Part shown: one piece after another, positions 22,261 to 32,593 of the stretch | Layout: each line of letters opens with the position of its first letter | Numbering within the stretch: position 1 is the first letter of the stretch | The notes under the pieces: model-generated | The model's input: only the letters and a program-made list of their open reading frames with translations | Told to the model about the DNA's origin: nothing | Databases searched by the model: none | Assembly: GCA_902576415.1 (NCBI GenBank) | Contig: CACGVZ010000001.1 | Coordinates: forward strand, 1 to 64,000 | Direction: 5' to 3' | From: an uncultured Prochlorococcus sp. | GTDB taxonomy: Bacteria; Cyanobacteriota; Cyanobacteriia; PCC-6307; Cyanobiaceae | DNA: 64,000 nt | Made by a program: the position numbers and the translations under genes

Positions 22261-23547
22261 ATGATTATTTTTAAGAATCTAATTTTAAAAATATCAAGTT
22301 TAAGATTCGCAATATCACTGATAATCTTCATAGCTATTACCAGTGGCATAGGTACTTTTATACCTCAAGAAAATAATAATAAATTTTATATTGATAATTT
22401 CGATAGAGCTCCCATTTTTGGATTTTTAGATGGAGAAAAAGTCTTAAAACTTCAATTGGATCATATTTATACAAGCTTTTGGTTTTTATTTACATTAATT
22501 CTTCTTTGCATTTCTCTGGCAGCTTGTAGTTTCAGGAGGCAAATTCCTTCGTTAAAAGCTTCTTTAAAATGGATTGAATATGAAAGCGAAAAAAAATTTA
22601 GCAAACTGCAACTAACTACAAGTCATCCAATCAATCAAGATGGAGAACATATATCAAAAGTAGATTTATTACTTAAAAAAAAAGGATGGAAAACATACAA
22701 ATTTAATAGTCATATTTCTGCAAGAAAGGGGTTAATTGGAAAAATCGGTCCTTTAGTTGTACATATCGGATTAATTGTCTTACTTATAGGCTCAGCATAT
22801 GGAAGTTTTACAAGTCAATCAAAAGAACAATATTTACTGCCTGGAGAAACTTTAGATCTTGTTAATGAGAGCACAAACTCAAAAGCCAATATAAAATTAG
22901 TCGATTTTTCTATAGAACGTGAAAGTGATGGTGTGCCCAAACAGTTTATTTCAAAATTAAATTTTTCTTCTGAAGATCTAAATTTAAATGAAATAAAAAC
23001 AACCAAAGTTAATCACCCAATCAGGTTTAAAGGATTAACTATTTATCAAGCAGATTGGGCAATATCAAATGTTGTTTTAGAAATAGATAATATCCTTTAT
23101 CAATTACAACTAAAGGAGATTCCAGAAATAAATAATCAAGTTTGGGGAGTTTTAGTTGAATTAGGATCGGAGACTAAAAAAAATTTCCTCTTAACAATAG
23201 ATAATGAAAATGGTCCACTTAAAATTTCGAATATAGAAAATTTTTCCGGAAATAATCTCTATATCAATGACGATCCTTTAGAAGTCAACTCTTCAAAAGT
23301 ATCTCTGAAAAAAATAATCCCCAGCAGTGGATTAATAATTAAAAATGATCCGTCTATACCATTTATTTACTTTTCTTTTTTCTTAATAATTTTTGGAACA
23401 ATAATAAGTCTTATACCAACTAACCAATTATGGATTCTGGTAAATAAAGAATCACAAAAGTTATCTATTGGAGGCCTTAGTAATAAAAATCTAGTTGGTT
23501 TTAAAAAAGAATTTTTTAAATTATCAGACGAAATAAAAAATTTTTAA
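22261..23547 (+). CDS. ccs1: Cytochrome c biogenesis protein Ccs1/CcsB (ResB-like)
   Basis: Partner of CcsA in the System II haem lyase of thylakoids. The 428-residue product has three N-terminal hydrophobic segments ([59 protein letters not shown]), a large lumenal domain (about residues 185-360) and one C-terminal segment ([19 protein letters not shown]). The conserved His in VVHIG and the YQADWA motif are family marks. The last four bases overlap the end of convergent queF. Confidence 0.95.
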   Translation: MIIFKNLILKISSLRFAISLIIFIAITSGIGTFIPQENNNKFYIDNFDRAPIFGFLDGEKVLKLQLDHIYTSFWFLFTLILLCISLAACSFRRQIPSLKASLKWIEYESEKKFSKLQLTTSHPINQDGEHISKVDLLLKKKGWKTYKFNSHISARKGLIGKIGPLVVHIGLIVLLIGSAYGSFTSQSKEQYLLPGETLDLVNESTNSKANIKLVDFSIERESDGVPKQFISKLNFSSEDLNLNEIKTTKVNHPIRFKGLTIYQADWAISNVVLEIDNILYQLQLKEIPEINNQVWGVLVELGSETKKNFLLTIDNENGPLKISNIENFSGNNLYINDDPLEVNSSKVSLKKIIPSSGLIIKNDPSIPFIYFSFFLIIFGTIISLIPTNQLWILVNKESQKLSIGGLSNKNLVGFKKEFFKLSDEIKNF

Positions 23548-23954
23548 TTTCTTTTATGCCCATTAAAAATATCTAACTGCATAGAAACATTCCCTCTGGG
23601 GTTAAATGCAGCATTTAAATGTATCCAGTGAGGTGAACCTTCATTCACTAAATCATCCATAATTCTATTCACAACTTCCTCATGTGATATTTTTATATCC
23701 CTAAAATTATTAATATAAAGCTTTAAAGACTTCAACTCATAGACTTTCAAATTAGGTTGATAAATAATATTTAGCTTTGCAAAATCTGGATAACCAGAAA
23801 AGGGGCACTTACATGTAAATTCAGGTAACTGAATAGAAATTTCATAAATTCTTTTCTTATTTGGATTATCGAAACAAATTATTTTTGATTCTTCAATAAT
23901 TCTTTCACCATATAGCGGACTTTGAGTGGAATCTTCTAATTTAGCTGTACTCAT
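23544..23954 (-). CDS. queF: NADPH-dependent 7-cyano-7-deazaguanine reductase
   Basis: Reduces preQ0 to preQ1 in queuosine tRNA synthesis (type I QueF). The 136 residues contain the active-site Cys in [16 protein letters not shown], the QueF motif [20 protein letters not shown], and the C-terminal [14 protein letters not shown]. The length is that of the short YkvM-type enzymes. It stands alone on the minus strand, divergent from the gene before glnB. Confidence 0.96.
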   Translation of the reverse strand: MSTAKLEDSTQSPLYGERIIEESKIICFDNPNKKRIYEISIQLPEFTCKCPFSGYPDFAKLNIIYQPNLKVYELKSLKLYINNFRDIKISHEEVVNRIMDDLVNEGSPHWIHLNAAFNPRGNVSMQLDIFNGHKRN

Positions 23955-24043
23955 TTTTAGTAGAACTTTTTTACTAAACCTATATAAAAAATATATATAA
24001 AGATAAAAATTCGCAAAAGTATCAACAAATCTAAGTATTACAA

Positions 24044-24056
24044 TTGACTAAGTCAA
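24044..24056. promoter_or_regulatory. Perfect palindrome TTGACTAAGTCAA upstream of the glnB gene pair
   Basis: TTGACT-A-AGTCAA has two perfect 6-bp arms around one base and lies in the 190-bp spacer between queF and the 81-residue gene that precedes glnB. The left arm equals a near-consensus -35 hexamer. GTA-N8-GAC (24035-24048) overlaps it and GTA-N8-AAC (24078-24091) lies further down; each differs from the NtcA consensus GTA-N8-TAC in the second half-site. A nitrogen-control operator is plausible but unproven. Confidence 0.3.
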
Positions 24057-24144
24057 AAGATGTTAAATCTTATTTTTGTATCAACAGTAACATTCATAAT
24101 GTCCGCCGAAAGGTTTATATGTGTTTAGTTCAATGTAAAAGTTA

Positions 24145-24390
24145 ATGGACATTTGTTTGATAACTATCGATAACAACTTAAATAAATCCCTTCAACCAAA
24201 AACTGCAATTGGGATGTTATGGCTTCAAACACACTTTGAGAATGATCAGTGGGAAGCGTTGTCAAATAGTACAGTAATAATTTCTGAAGAAAATTCCCAA
24301 CTATTAATTGAAGACGCCAAGAATGCAGGTCTTAATGTTGAATGTTTTTCTGATATTTCAATGTTGGATGTTTTCCCAAAAAACAATTAA
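24145..24390 (+). CDS. Small hypothetical protein preceding glnB
   Basis: An 81-residue ORF, MDICLITIDNNLNKSLQPKT onward, with TAIGMLWLQTHFENDQWEAL and a C-terminal GLNVECFSDISMLDVFPKNN. It is soluble and acidic with no motif I recognise. It lies 25 bases before glnB on the same strand, so the two are probably cotranscribed. Codon use and amino-acid mix look like a normal gene. I recall short proteins of this sort beside glnB in marine picocyanobacteria but cannot assign a family. Confidence 0.75.
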   Translation: MDICLITIDNNLNKSLQPKTAIGMLWLQTHFENDQWEALSNSTVIISEENSQLLIEDAKNAGLNVECFSDISMLDVFPKNN

Positions 24391-24753
<363 letters not shown>

Positions 24754-24754
24754 T

Positions 24755-25567
24755 TCATAGAGTTTCTTTTACTAAATTTTTTATATATTCACTATTAATA
24801 CTTTTATTTGATTGACTTCCTAAGGTCATCCAAGCTAGATATTCATGATTCCCAGCAGGACCTACCAGCGGAGAAGCTATCAAATTCTTTATATTCCATT
24901 GGAAATTCTTAGCAGCATAGATAACAGACTCTATAGCCTCAATATGGAATTTAGGATTGCGAACAACACCTCCTTTACTGACTTTATCTTTACCTACCTC
25001 AAATTGGGGTTTAATTAAAAATATTCCCTCAATACAATCACCTGCTAATAAATTACCAATAGATTTAAAAACTAACTTTAATGAAATAAAAGACAAATCA
25101 GCAACAACAAAATTTGGTAATTCATTACTTCTAGATAAAAGATCATTAGGTTTTAAATTTCGAATATTAGTTCGTTCAAAAAGTATAACTTTTGGGTTAT
25201 TTCTAATCTTCCACGCAGTTTGTCCATAACCAACATCTATCCCATAAACTAACTTTGCGCCTTGTTGCAATAAGCAATCAGTAAATCCCCCAGTAGAGAT
25301 TCCTGCGTCAATACATATTTTGTCTTTTACTTTAATTTCAAGTTTTTTAAATGCCTCCAATAATTTTTCGCCGCCCCTTGATACAAACATTGGCGCGGAA
25401 TCAATAAAAAACTCAGATCCAATTAATACTTGTTGTCCAGGTTTATCAAACACTTTCCCATTGATATCTCTAACCTTGCCCGCAAGAATTAAACCTTGGG
25501 CTTTTTGACGAGTTTCACATAAACCTTTATTTAGAAGATAAAGATCTAATCTACTTTTTTTAATCAT
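24755..25567 (-). CDS. tlyA: TlyA-type rRNA 2'-O-methyltransferase
   Basis: RrmJ/FtsJ-fold methyltransferase of the TlyA (hemolysin A) family; M. tuberculosis TlyA methylates 16S and 23S rRNA. The 270 residues start with an S4 RNA-binding domain (about 1-60, RLDLYLLNKGLCETRQKAQ) followed by a methyltransferase domain with SAM motif CIDAGISTGGFTDCLLQQGA and later NFVVADLSFISLKL and FLIKPQFEVGK. The older hemolysin label is unlikely to describe its role here. Confidence 0.92.
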   Translation of the reverse strand: MIKKSRLDLYLLNKGLCETRQKAQGLILAGKVRDINGKVFDKPGQQVLIGSEFFIDSAPMFVSRGGEKLLEAFKKLEIKVKDKICIDAGISTGGFTDCLLQQGAKLVYGIDVGYGQTAWKIRNNPKVILFERTNIRNLKPNDLLSRSNELPNFVVADLSFISLKLVFKSIGNLLAGDCIEGIFLIKPQFEVGKDKVSKGGVVRNPKFHIEAIESVIYAAKNFQWNIKNLIASPLVGPAGNHEYLAWMTLGSQSNKSINSEYIKNLVKETL

Positions 25568-25848
25568 ATATTAATCAATAAAAAAAGACTGAATAATGAA
25601 CTTCTATAAGATTAAGATCCAAATTCTTTAATACCTTTCAATTTTAATTAGGAACTAAAAAATTACCCATGATTAACGAAGGGAAATATACAAACATTTT
25701 TATATTTAAGCTTTCTTTATTAGCCAGTAAAATGTCACATAGGAAAATAATAATCAGTCAAATATGTTCAATGGCAAGTACATCTTTAAAGGTATAGGGC
25801 AATAATTCGATTTTGTTATAAAGTTTAAATTGATAATAAATAAAAATT

Positions 25849-27144
25849 GTGATCGAGCGTTACACATTACCCGAAATGGGGAAAATCTGGACTGAAAGGG
25901 CAAAATTCCAGAGTTGGCTTAAGGTTGAAATAGCTGCATGTGAAGCAAATTTTTCCCTTGGAAACATTCCTGAGAATGCCATGAAAGAGATTCGCTCAAA
26001 TGCAAAGTTTGATGAATCTAGAATTACAGAAATTGAGAAAGAAGTTAAACATGATGTCATAGCATTTCTTACAAGCGTTAATGAATTTGTAGGAGATTCT
26101 GGAAGATACATACATGTTGGTATGACCAGTAGTGATGTACTTGATACTGGCTTATCTCTTCAGTTAAAAGATTCTTGCGAATTGTTATTAGAAGAAATTG
26201 AGAACCTAGAAAATGAAGTCAGATTATTAGCAAGGAAGCATAAAAATACATTAATGATTGGCAGATCTCATGCAATTCATGGAGAGCCAATTTCCTTCGG
26301 TTTTAAACTTGCTGGATGGTTAGCAGAAATAATAAGGAACAAAAAAAGATTGCTAACACTAAAAGAATCTATAGCAATTGGACAAATAAGTGGAGCAATG
26401 GGAACTTACGCTAATACGAATCCCAAAGTAGAACAAATAACTTGTGATTTACTCGGGTTAAAACCAGATACTGCAAGTACGCAGGTTATATCGAGAGATA
26501 GACATGCAGAATATGTGCAAACTATTGCACTAGTTGGTGCTTCTCTAGATAGATTCGCAACAGAAATAAGAAATTTACAAAGAACTGATGTTTTAGAAGT
26601 TGAGGAGGGCTTTACAAAAGGGCAAAAAGGAAGTTCTGCTATGCCTCATAAAAGAAACCCTATTCGTAGTGAAAGAGTAAGCGGTTTAGCAAGAATTTTG
26701 AGGAGTTACGTCTTAACAGCACTGGAAAATGTTCCACTTTGGCACGAAAGAGATATAAGCCATAGTTCAAATGAACGTATCATGTTACCTGACGTATCAA
26801 TCTGTTTGCATTTTATGCTCAGGGAAATGAAAGATATAATAAGCAATTTAGAAGTTTATCCAAAAAATATGCTCAAAAATTTAAATATATATGGTGGTGT
26901 AATCTTTAGTCAGAAAGTTTTACTTTTGCTTGTAGAGAAAGGCTTGTCTAGAGAAAAAGCTTATAGCTTAGTACAAAGAAATGCGCATCAGGCCTGGAAT
27001 ACTCAGAATGGAAATTTCAAACAAAATATAGAAAGAGATAATGAAATAATGGATTGTATTGATCAAAGTGATTTAGAAGAATGTTTTAATCCTTCAATTC
27101 ATCTCAATAATTTAAGTGTAATATGGGAGAAGTTAGGTATCTAG
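25849..27144 (+). CDS. purB: Adenylosuccinate lyase
   Basis: Cleaves SAICAR and adenylosuccinate in purine synthesis. The 431 residues have the fumarase/aspartase-superfamily blocks HVGMTSSDVLDTGLSLQ, GRSHAIHGEPISFG and the signature GSSAMPHKRNPI carrying the catalytic Ser loop. The start codon is GTG at 25849, with the first residues MIERYTLPEMGKIW matching the family start. A related superfamily member, fumC, follows 48 bases later on the same strand. Confidence 0.97.
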   Translation: MIERYTLPEMGKIWTERAKFQSWLKVEIAACEANFSLGNIPENAMKEIRSNAKFDESRITEIEKEVKHDVIAFLTSVNEFVGDSGRYIHVGMTSSDVLDTGLSLQLKDSCELLLEEIENLENEVRLLARKHKNTLMIGRSHAIHGEPISFGFKLAGWLAEIIRNKKRLLTLKESIAIGQISGAMGTYANTNPKVEQITCDLLGLKPDTASTQVISRDRHAEYVQTIALVGASLDRFATEIRNLQRTDVLEVEEGFTKGQKGSSAMPHKRNPIRSERVSGLARILRSYVLTALENVPLWHERDISHSSNERIMLPDVSICLHFMLREMKDIISNLEVYPKNMLKNLNIYGGVIFSQKVLLLLVEKGLSREKAYSLVQRNAHQAWNTQNGNFKQNIERDNEIMDCIDQSDLEECFNPSIHLNNLSVIWEKLGI

Positions 27145-27192
27145 GATTACTGAAAACCTTATCTTAATTAAACCAGTGTTTTCAGAGGAATA

Positions 27193-28578
27193 ATGACAAA
27201 AAACTTTAGGATTGAAAAAGATAGTATGGGAACAATAGAAGTTCCCAGCGATGCTTTGTGGGGTGCTCAAACACAAAGATCGATAATAAATTTTTCTATT
27301 GGAGAAGAATTAATTCCAATTGAGTTAATTTATTCACTCACCATCATAAAAAAAGCTGCTTCAATTGCAAATTTCAATTTAGGGTTAATAGATCAAAGAA
27401 AAAAAGATTTAATTGTAGAGGCATGTACAGAAATACTTGATGGGCTTCATGATTCACAGTTCCCCTTAAAAGTTTGGCAAACAGGTAGTGGCACGCAAAC
27501 AAATATGAATATTAACGAGGTAATTTCAAATATTGCAGCATTAAAAACAAATTCGGAGCTTGGAAGTCATCAACCAATTCATCCAAATGATGATGTAAAT
27601 AAATCTCAGTCAACTAATGATACTTTTCCTGCTGCTATCCAAATATCTGTTGTAAATGAAATAATCAAAAATTTAGTCCCAACGATAAGAGAACTTACGA
27701 AGATCCTTGATAAAAAAAGTGAAGAATGGAAAGACCTTATAAAGATAGGAAGAACTCATTTTCAAGATGCAGTGCCACTTACTTTTGGGCAAGAAATTTC
27801 AGGATGGTCAGAGCAACTTAAAGATGCTGAAAATGCAATTATTATGAGTCTGAATGAATTGTACTTCTTACCTCTAGGAGGAACTGCAGTTGGTACAGGG
27901 ATTAATTGTCCAAAAGGATTTTGTGAAGAGTCTATAAAATCAATTTCCGATGATACTAATCTAATTTTCTATAAATCAAAAAATAATTTTTCTATCATGG
28001 CCTCGCATGATCGTCTAGCTCAAGTAATGAGTCAGTTAAAAATATTAGCAGGTGCATTATTTAAAATTTCAAATGATATAAAAATTCTATCTTCTGGGCC
28101 AAGATCAGGAATATATGAATTAATTATCCCTCAAAATGAACCTGGAAGTTCAATCATGCCTGGGAAAGTGAATCCGACTCAATGCGAAGCCTTATCAATG
28201 GTTTGCACTCAGATAATGGGTCTTGAATATGCAGTTTCAATGGCAAATTCTAGTGGCACGTTACAGATGAATGAATATAAGCCTCTTATTGGATTTAATA
28301 TTCTTACAAGTTTAAAATTACTTAAAAATGCAATAGAAAACTTCAGAATAAAATTAGTTGATGGGATGGAACCTAATCAAAAGAAAATGAAGTTAAATTT
28401 AGAAAATTCACTAATGTTGGTTACAGCTATAGTGCCAAAAGTTGGTTATGAAAAAGCGGCTGAAATTGCAACACTTGCCTTCAAAGAATCATTAAATTTA
28501 AAAGAGGCAACACTTAAATTAGGTTATTTAAACGAAGATGAATTTAATGAAGCGATGAATATTAATTCAATGATTTGA
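27193..28578 (+). CDS. fumC: Fumarate hydratase class II
   Basis: Hydrates fumarate to malate. The 461-residue product contains the FumC blocks TGSGTQTNMNINEVISN, IGRTHFQDAVPLTFGQE and the signature GSSIMPGKVNPTQCE with the catalytic Ser. Iron is not needed by this class, which suits an iron-poor ocean. It sits after purB, whose reaction releases fumarate, so the pair may channel purine-derived fumarate into the C4 acid pool. Its stop lies ten bases from the end of the convergent helicase gene. Confidence 0.97.
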   Translation: MTKNFRIEKDSMGTIEVPSDALWGAQTQRSIINFSIGEELIPIELIYSLTIIKKAASIANFNLGLIDQRKKDLIVEACTEILDGLHDSQFPLKVWQTGSGTQTNMNINEVISNIAALKTNSELGSHQPIHPNDDVNKSQSTNDTFPAAIQISVVNEIIKNLVPTIRELTKILDKKSEEWKDLIKIGRTHFQDAVPLTFGQEISGWSEQLKDAENAIIMSLNELYFLPLGGTAVGTGINCPKGFCEESIKSISDDTNLIFYKSKNNFSIMASHDRLAQVMSQLKILAGALFKISNDIKILSSGPRSGIYELIIPQNEPGSSIMPGKVNPTQCEALSMVCTQIMGLEYAVSMANSSGTLQMNEYKPLIGFNILTSLKLLKNAIENFRIKLVDGMEPNQKKMKLNLENSLMLVTAIVPKVGYEKAAEIATLAFKESLNLKEATLKLGYLNEDEFNEAMNINSMI

Positions 28579-28587
28579 TTAAAAAAT

Positions 28588-31314
28588 TTAAGAATTATTG
28601 TCAATTCTTTTTGTTGCAGGATTAATGTCTTCAGAGACTTTTATAAGATCATTAGTTTCAGAAACAGGAAAACGATTAATAGCCTTTAATGCTAGCTTTG
28701 CTTTGCTCTTTAATTTATTACTAACACCAATACAGTATTGCACTTGAGAAAGGACATCAATTGATCTTCTAATAATCCTCACTACATCACCTTCGTCTAA
28801 TGAAGTATTAAAAACCAAATCTTTCCATTTTTTTCCCCTTGCCCATTCAGAAATAATTCCAGTCAACTCTGTTTCTAAATAGATAGGAATTTCAATATGA
28901 AATTTATTTTGTTGAGAAGCAACTAATTTTCTTAAAACATCTAATTCATTAAAAACATCTATTAACTTTAAAGAGGGCTTGAAATTACACCAAAGATTAG
29001 GTCTCCTTACATCAACACATATAGCTTGAATAATTGCAGCTAAATCAGGAGGATCTAAATCGTCCAAATAACCACTAACTAAAACAAGACCAATCCATAA
29101 TTCATTTTCACTTCTTATTGCACCAACTGTTTGTCCAACTTCAGTTAACTCTAAATCATTCAAACAACCAAAATGATTCAAAATTTTAATCAAATCGGTA
29201 AAAGTTCTCCAGTTATGATTTTCTTTATCCTCAAGAAGTTTTTTTCTCATATTTATTTCTTGTTCAACGTCAACAATTCTTTTTCTATATTTCTTTAATT
29301 TCTTGGAATCTCCAAATCTATGTGCGGGATGATCAGTGACTGTTTCTTCTAAATTTTTAATTTGTTGTTGTTGTGCCAAAACTTCCATTGTCAAATCATA
29401 TTGTGGAGTTTGTAAATCATTTTTTTTAGAAACTTCTAAAATTTGATCCGCAAAAAACTGCGACATATCATCTCCCCTAAATACCTCTCCAGAAAAATAC
29501 ATCTTTGGTGCTTCAAGTCCTAAGACATCAATTGCATCCAAATCATTAAAAATACTTACTATATATGAGGGTTTTATAAGAATAAATAAATTATCAATTG
29601 TCAAACACAATAAACTCTTAATTTTTTGGGATTCATATATTTTTTTACAAATTAATCCTGGAACAATTTTTCTTTTAATTTGAGGAGCTTTGATTGAAAT
29701 TAAGCTTCCATCTTTAATATATGGGAGTGCATTAGTGATCTCTTCTGATAATTTTTCTGCTGCTTGTTTTTCTAAAATTTTCAAGAGTCTTCTCTCTTCT
29801 TTAAGACGATTTTTTAACTTTTCGTAAGCATCAAAATCTTTCCAGGAAACATTAGATGTAATTTTTTTTAATTCAATTAAATCCTTATCTAAATTTTCGA
29901 GTATTATATTCTCACCTGAGGATTCACCTAAATATAAAAAACTACCAAAACTTCTTTTAATTAATTCTTTAGACTTCTCTAGAGTATAACTTTGTAAAAG
30001 ATTAAGCACCATTCCATAGCTAGGAGTAAATTGACTCTCTAAAGAATTTGGTTTACTAATAGCCAGTGCACTTGCTTCTTTGGCACCTTCGAATCTTGTT
30101 TGTAATGTAACAACATATCCTTGGTTATCTTTTCCTCTTCTTCCCGCTCTTCCTGACATTTGCAAAAATTCACTGCTAAATAATAATCTATGCCCATCTT
30201 CTGTCCTTTTTGATAAAGAAGAAATAACAGTTGTTCTTGCGGGCATATTAATTCCTGCAGCTAGAGTTTCAGTTGCAAAAACAACTTTAATCAAACCTTG
30301 CTGAAACAATTCCTCAACCAATTCTTTCCATGCTGGCAATAATCCAGCATGATGAGATGCAATTCCGCGTTTTAAGGCCTCGCACTGAGATTTATCTTTA
30401 ATTGCCTCTTGATTATTTTTAAGATAAACATCTAATTTTTGGGATATCATATTTGCTTCTGAATAACTTACCAAAGTTAAATCTTTTATATTTTCAATAG
30501 CCTTATCACATCCTCTTCTACTGAAAATAAAATAAATAGCTGGCAACATATTTCGTTCAGCTAGTTTCGAGATCACAAAGCCAATTGAGGGGGACTTTGG
30601 TTGCATTATCCTGCCCACTTTCCCTCTCATTTTCTGCCCTTTAGGAGCTCTCCAAATCTTACAATTTGGATGAATTCCATTACCCTTATTATTTAAAAGT
30701 GGATGAAGACCTTTAACACTACAAAAAATAAAATCAAGTGGAACTGGTCTTCTATCACTAATAATTAGTTCTGTGGGTCCATGCACTTTTTCTATCCAAT
30801 TTTGTAGTTGATCTGCATTGGCTATTGTTGCTGATAAAGCTATTATTTGAGTTCTAGTAGGGCAATGAATTATAGTTTCTTCCCAAACTGTGCCTCTTTG
30901 GGGATCATTCATGTAATGACATTCATCAAGAATGATAGATTCTAAATTTTCCAGGGGATCATCAAATTCATCAAATTCACCATAAAGCATGTTCCTAAAA
31001 ATCTCAGTCGTCATAACCAAGATTGATGCTTCTCTATTTATACTTATATCTCCAGTTAAAAGACCAACTTTATTCTCACCATATTGTTTCGCAAAATCTC
31101 TAAACTTTTGGTTTGATAAGGCCTTTAAAGGTGTTGTGTAAAAAACTCTACTGTCATGAGATAAACCTCTATATATGGCAAATTCACCTATCAATGTTTT
31201 TCCTGAACCTGTTGGTGCTGTTAAAACAACAGAATTTCCGCTATTAATAGCTCGTATTGCCTCTAATTGAAAGTCATCTAGCGGAAATGGGAAATATTCC
31301 TCTAAATTAAGCAA
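28588..31314 (-). CDS. Ski2/Mtr4-like superfamily II RNA helicase
   Basis: Predicted RNA helicase. Of 908 residues, the N-terminal half holds the helicase core: motif I APTGSGKTLIGEFA (about residues 33-46), motif II as DECH in LDECHYMNDPQRG, motif III SATIAN and motif VI QMSGRAGRRGKD. The C-terminal part matches the rRNA-processing-arch/DSHCT layout (EWARGKKWKDLV, DEGDVVRIIRRSIDVLSQV). This is the cyanobacterial family related to plant chloroplast ISE2, which acts in plastid RNA processing; by analogy it probably works on rRNA or mRNA maturation. It stands alone on the minus strand. Confidence 0.93.
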   Translation of the reverse strand: MLNLEEYFPFPLDDFQLEAIRAINSGNSVVLTAPTGSGKTLIGEFAIYRGLSHDSRVFYTTPLKALSNQKFRDFAKQYGENKVGLLTGDISINREASILVMTTEIFRNMLYGEFDEFDDPLENLESIILDECHYMNDPQRGTVWEETIIHCPTRTQIIALSATIANADQLQNWIEKVHGPTELIISDRRPVPLDFIFCSVKGLHPLLNNKGNGIHPNCKIWRAPKGQKMRGKVGRIMQPKSPSIGFVISKLAERNMLPAIYFIFSRRGCDKAIENIKDLTLVSYSEANMISQKLDVYLKNNQEAIKDKSQCEALKRGIASHHAGLLPAWKELVEELFQQGLIKVVFATETLAAGINMPARTTVISSLSKRTEDGHRLLFSSEFLQMSGRAGRRGKDNQGYVVTLQTRFEGAKEASALAISKPNSLESQFTPSYGMVLNLLQSYTLEKSKELIKRSFGSFLYLGESSGENIILENLDKDLIELKKITSNVSWKDFDAYEKLKNRLKEERRLLKILEKQAAEKLSEEITNALPYIKDGSLISIKAPQIKRKIVPGLICKKIYESQKIKSLLCLTIDNLFILIKPSYIVSIFNDLDAIDVLGLEAPKMYFSGEVFRGDDMSQFFADQILEVSKKNDLQTPQYDLTMEVLAQQQQIKNLEETVTDHPAHRFGDSKKLKKYRKRIVDVEQEINMRKKLLEDKENHNWRTFTDLIKILNHFGCLNDLELTEVGQTVGAIRSENELWIGLVLVSGYLDDLDPPDLAAIIQAICVDVRRPNLWCNFKPSLKLIDVFNELDVLRKLVASQQNKFHIEIPIYLETELTGIISEWARGKKWKDLVFNTSLDEGDVVRIIRRSIDVLSQVQYCIGVSNKLKSKAKLALKAINRFPVSETNDLIKVSEDINPATKRIDNNS

Positions 31315-31453
31315 TAATTGTGATTGAAGAGAGGATGAGTTAACTTCTTAATATATGATCTATATAGATATTAATAAACAAAAAATACCTTGCAAACTTT
31401 AATAGTAAATCTAAATCTTTTTAATTAAATCCACTATATTTTATTTTACCAAA

Positions 31454-32593
31454 ATGAAAAAAATTAAAATTCCAAAAAATAGAATCCGTAAATTAAAAAC
31501 ATTTTCTTTAGGTAAAAAACCATTCGAACTTCTAGGTTCGAATTCGCAAAACAAAAAACTTATAGACTTATGCAGTAATGATTATTTTGGATTAAGCAGG
31601 GACAAGGATTTAATAAAAGCTGCTTACGAAATAAGTTTGTTAGAAGGCATTGGTTCAGGAAGCTCTAGGTTTATTACAGGTTCAAGACCAATACATAAAT
31701 TATTAGAAACAGAACTTGCCAAGTGGCTTGATCAAGAGAAAGTATTACTTTTCCCAAGCGGATTTCAAGCAAATATAGCCGCTATCCAGGCTTTGGCAAA
31801 CAGAAATAGTATCGTAATAGCAGATAAATTTATCCATAACTCTTTATTGGTTGGAGTCAAAGCTGCTCAAGCAAAACTAGTTCGATTCTCACACAATAAT
31901 TTAAAAGATTTAGAAGATAAAATTATTAAATCTAACCCCACAAAAAATTCCATTTTAGTTGTTGTTGAATCTCTTTATAGCATGGAGGGATCAATTGCTC
32001 CGCTTAGAAAAATAACGGAAATTTGCAAAAAAAATAGTGTTCAATTATTAGTTGACGAAGCTCATGCGATTGGGATCTTGGGCCCTGAAGGCAGGGGTTT
32101 AAGTTTTAATTGTCGTTCAGATATAACTATGATTACTGGAACTTTTGGAAAAGCATTTGGAAGCGGTGGAGCTTTTATAGCTTCCAATTCAGAAATTGGA
32201 GAATATCTTATCCAAACAAGTGGTGCATTTAGGTATACAACCGCACTTGCGCCATCTTTAGCTGCTGGGGCACTAGAAGGTTTAAAAAAAATTTTAGAAA
32301 ATAAAGAATGGGGTAATGATTTGTTATCTTCTGCGAATGTATGGAAAGATGAAATTATTAAAAATTTTAGTTTTCCAGTTCAGGGAGATTCTCACATTTT
32401 ATCAATTATTGTTAGGCAAGAAGAGAAAGCAATTTATCTACAAAAATATCTCGAAGAAAATGGGTTTTTAGCAATTGCGATAAGACCTCCAACTGTTCCA
32501 GTGGGGCAATCAAGAATCAGAATAACAATACGAAGAAACTTAGATTTTAATCTGCTAAATAATTTCATTGCAGTATTAAAAGAGTTTAAATGA
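31454..32593 (+). CDS. bioF: 8-amino-7-oxononanoate synthase
   Basis: PLP enzyme condensing pimeloyl-ACP with alanine, the first step of biotin ring assembly. The 379 residues carry LCSNDYFGLSRD, the Gly-rich GSGSSRFITGSRPIH, the Asp-Glu-Ala-His block LLVDEAHAIGILGPEGRG, and the PLP-binding Lys in TGTFGKAFGSGG. It is the first gene of a tight five-gene biotin operon and overlaps the next gene by four bases. Confidence 0.97.
   Translation: MKKIKIPKNRIRKLKTFSLGKKPFELLGSNSQNKKLIDLCSNDYFGLSRDKDLIKAAYEISLLEGIGSGSSRFITGSRPIHKLLETELAKWLDQEKVLLFPSGFQANIAAIQALANRNSIVIADKFIHNSLLVGVKAAQAKLVRFSHNNLKDLEDKIIKSNPTKNSILVVVESLYSMEGSIAPLRKITEICKKNSVQLLVDEAHAIGILGPEGRGLSFNCRSDITMITGTFGKAFGSGGAFIASNSEIGEYLIQTSGAFRYTTALAPSLAAGALEGLKKILENKEWGNDLLSSANVWKDEIIKNFSFPVQGDSHILSIIVRQEEKAIYLQKYLEENGFLAIAIRPPTVPVGQSRIRITIRRNLDFNLLNNFIAVLKEFK

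Noticed and set aside
24755-25567. Reading the TlyA gene as a hemolysin
   Set aside because: The S4 plus FtsJ-type methyltransferase layout fits an rRNA methyltransferase; the hemolysin name is historical.
25669-25797. 42-codon plus-strand ORF in the purB upstream spacer (MINEGKYTNIFIFKLS...)
   Set aside because: An ATG-to-stop run of this length arises by chance in AT-rich spacers; the composition is not convincing and there is no neighbour coupling. The 281-bp spacer otherwise shows nothing I can name.
27145-27192. TGAAAAC...GTTTTCA inverted repeat between purB and fumC
   Set aside because: A 7-bp AT-rich stem with a 20-base loop and no T tract; likely chance.
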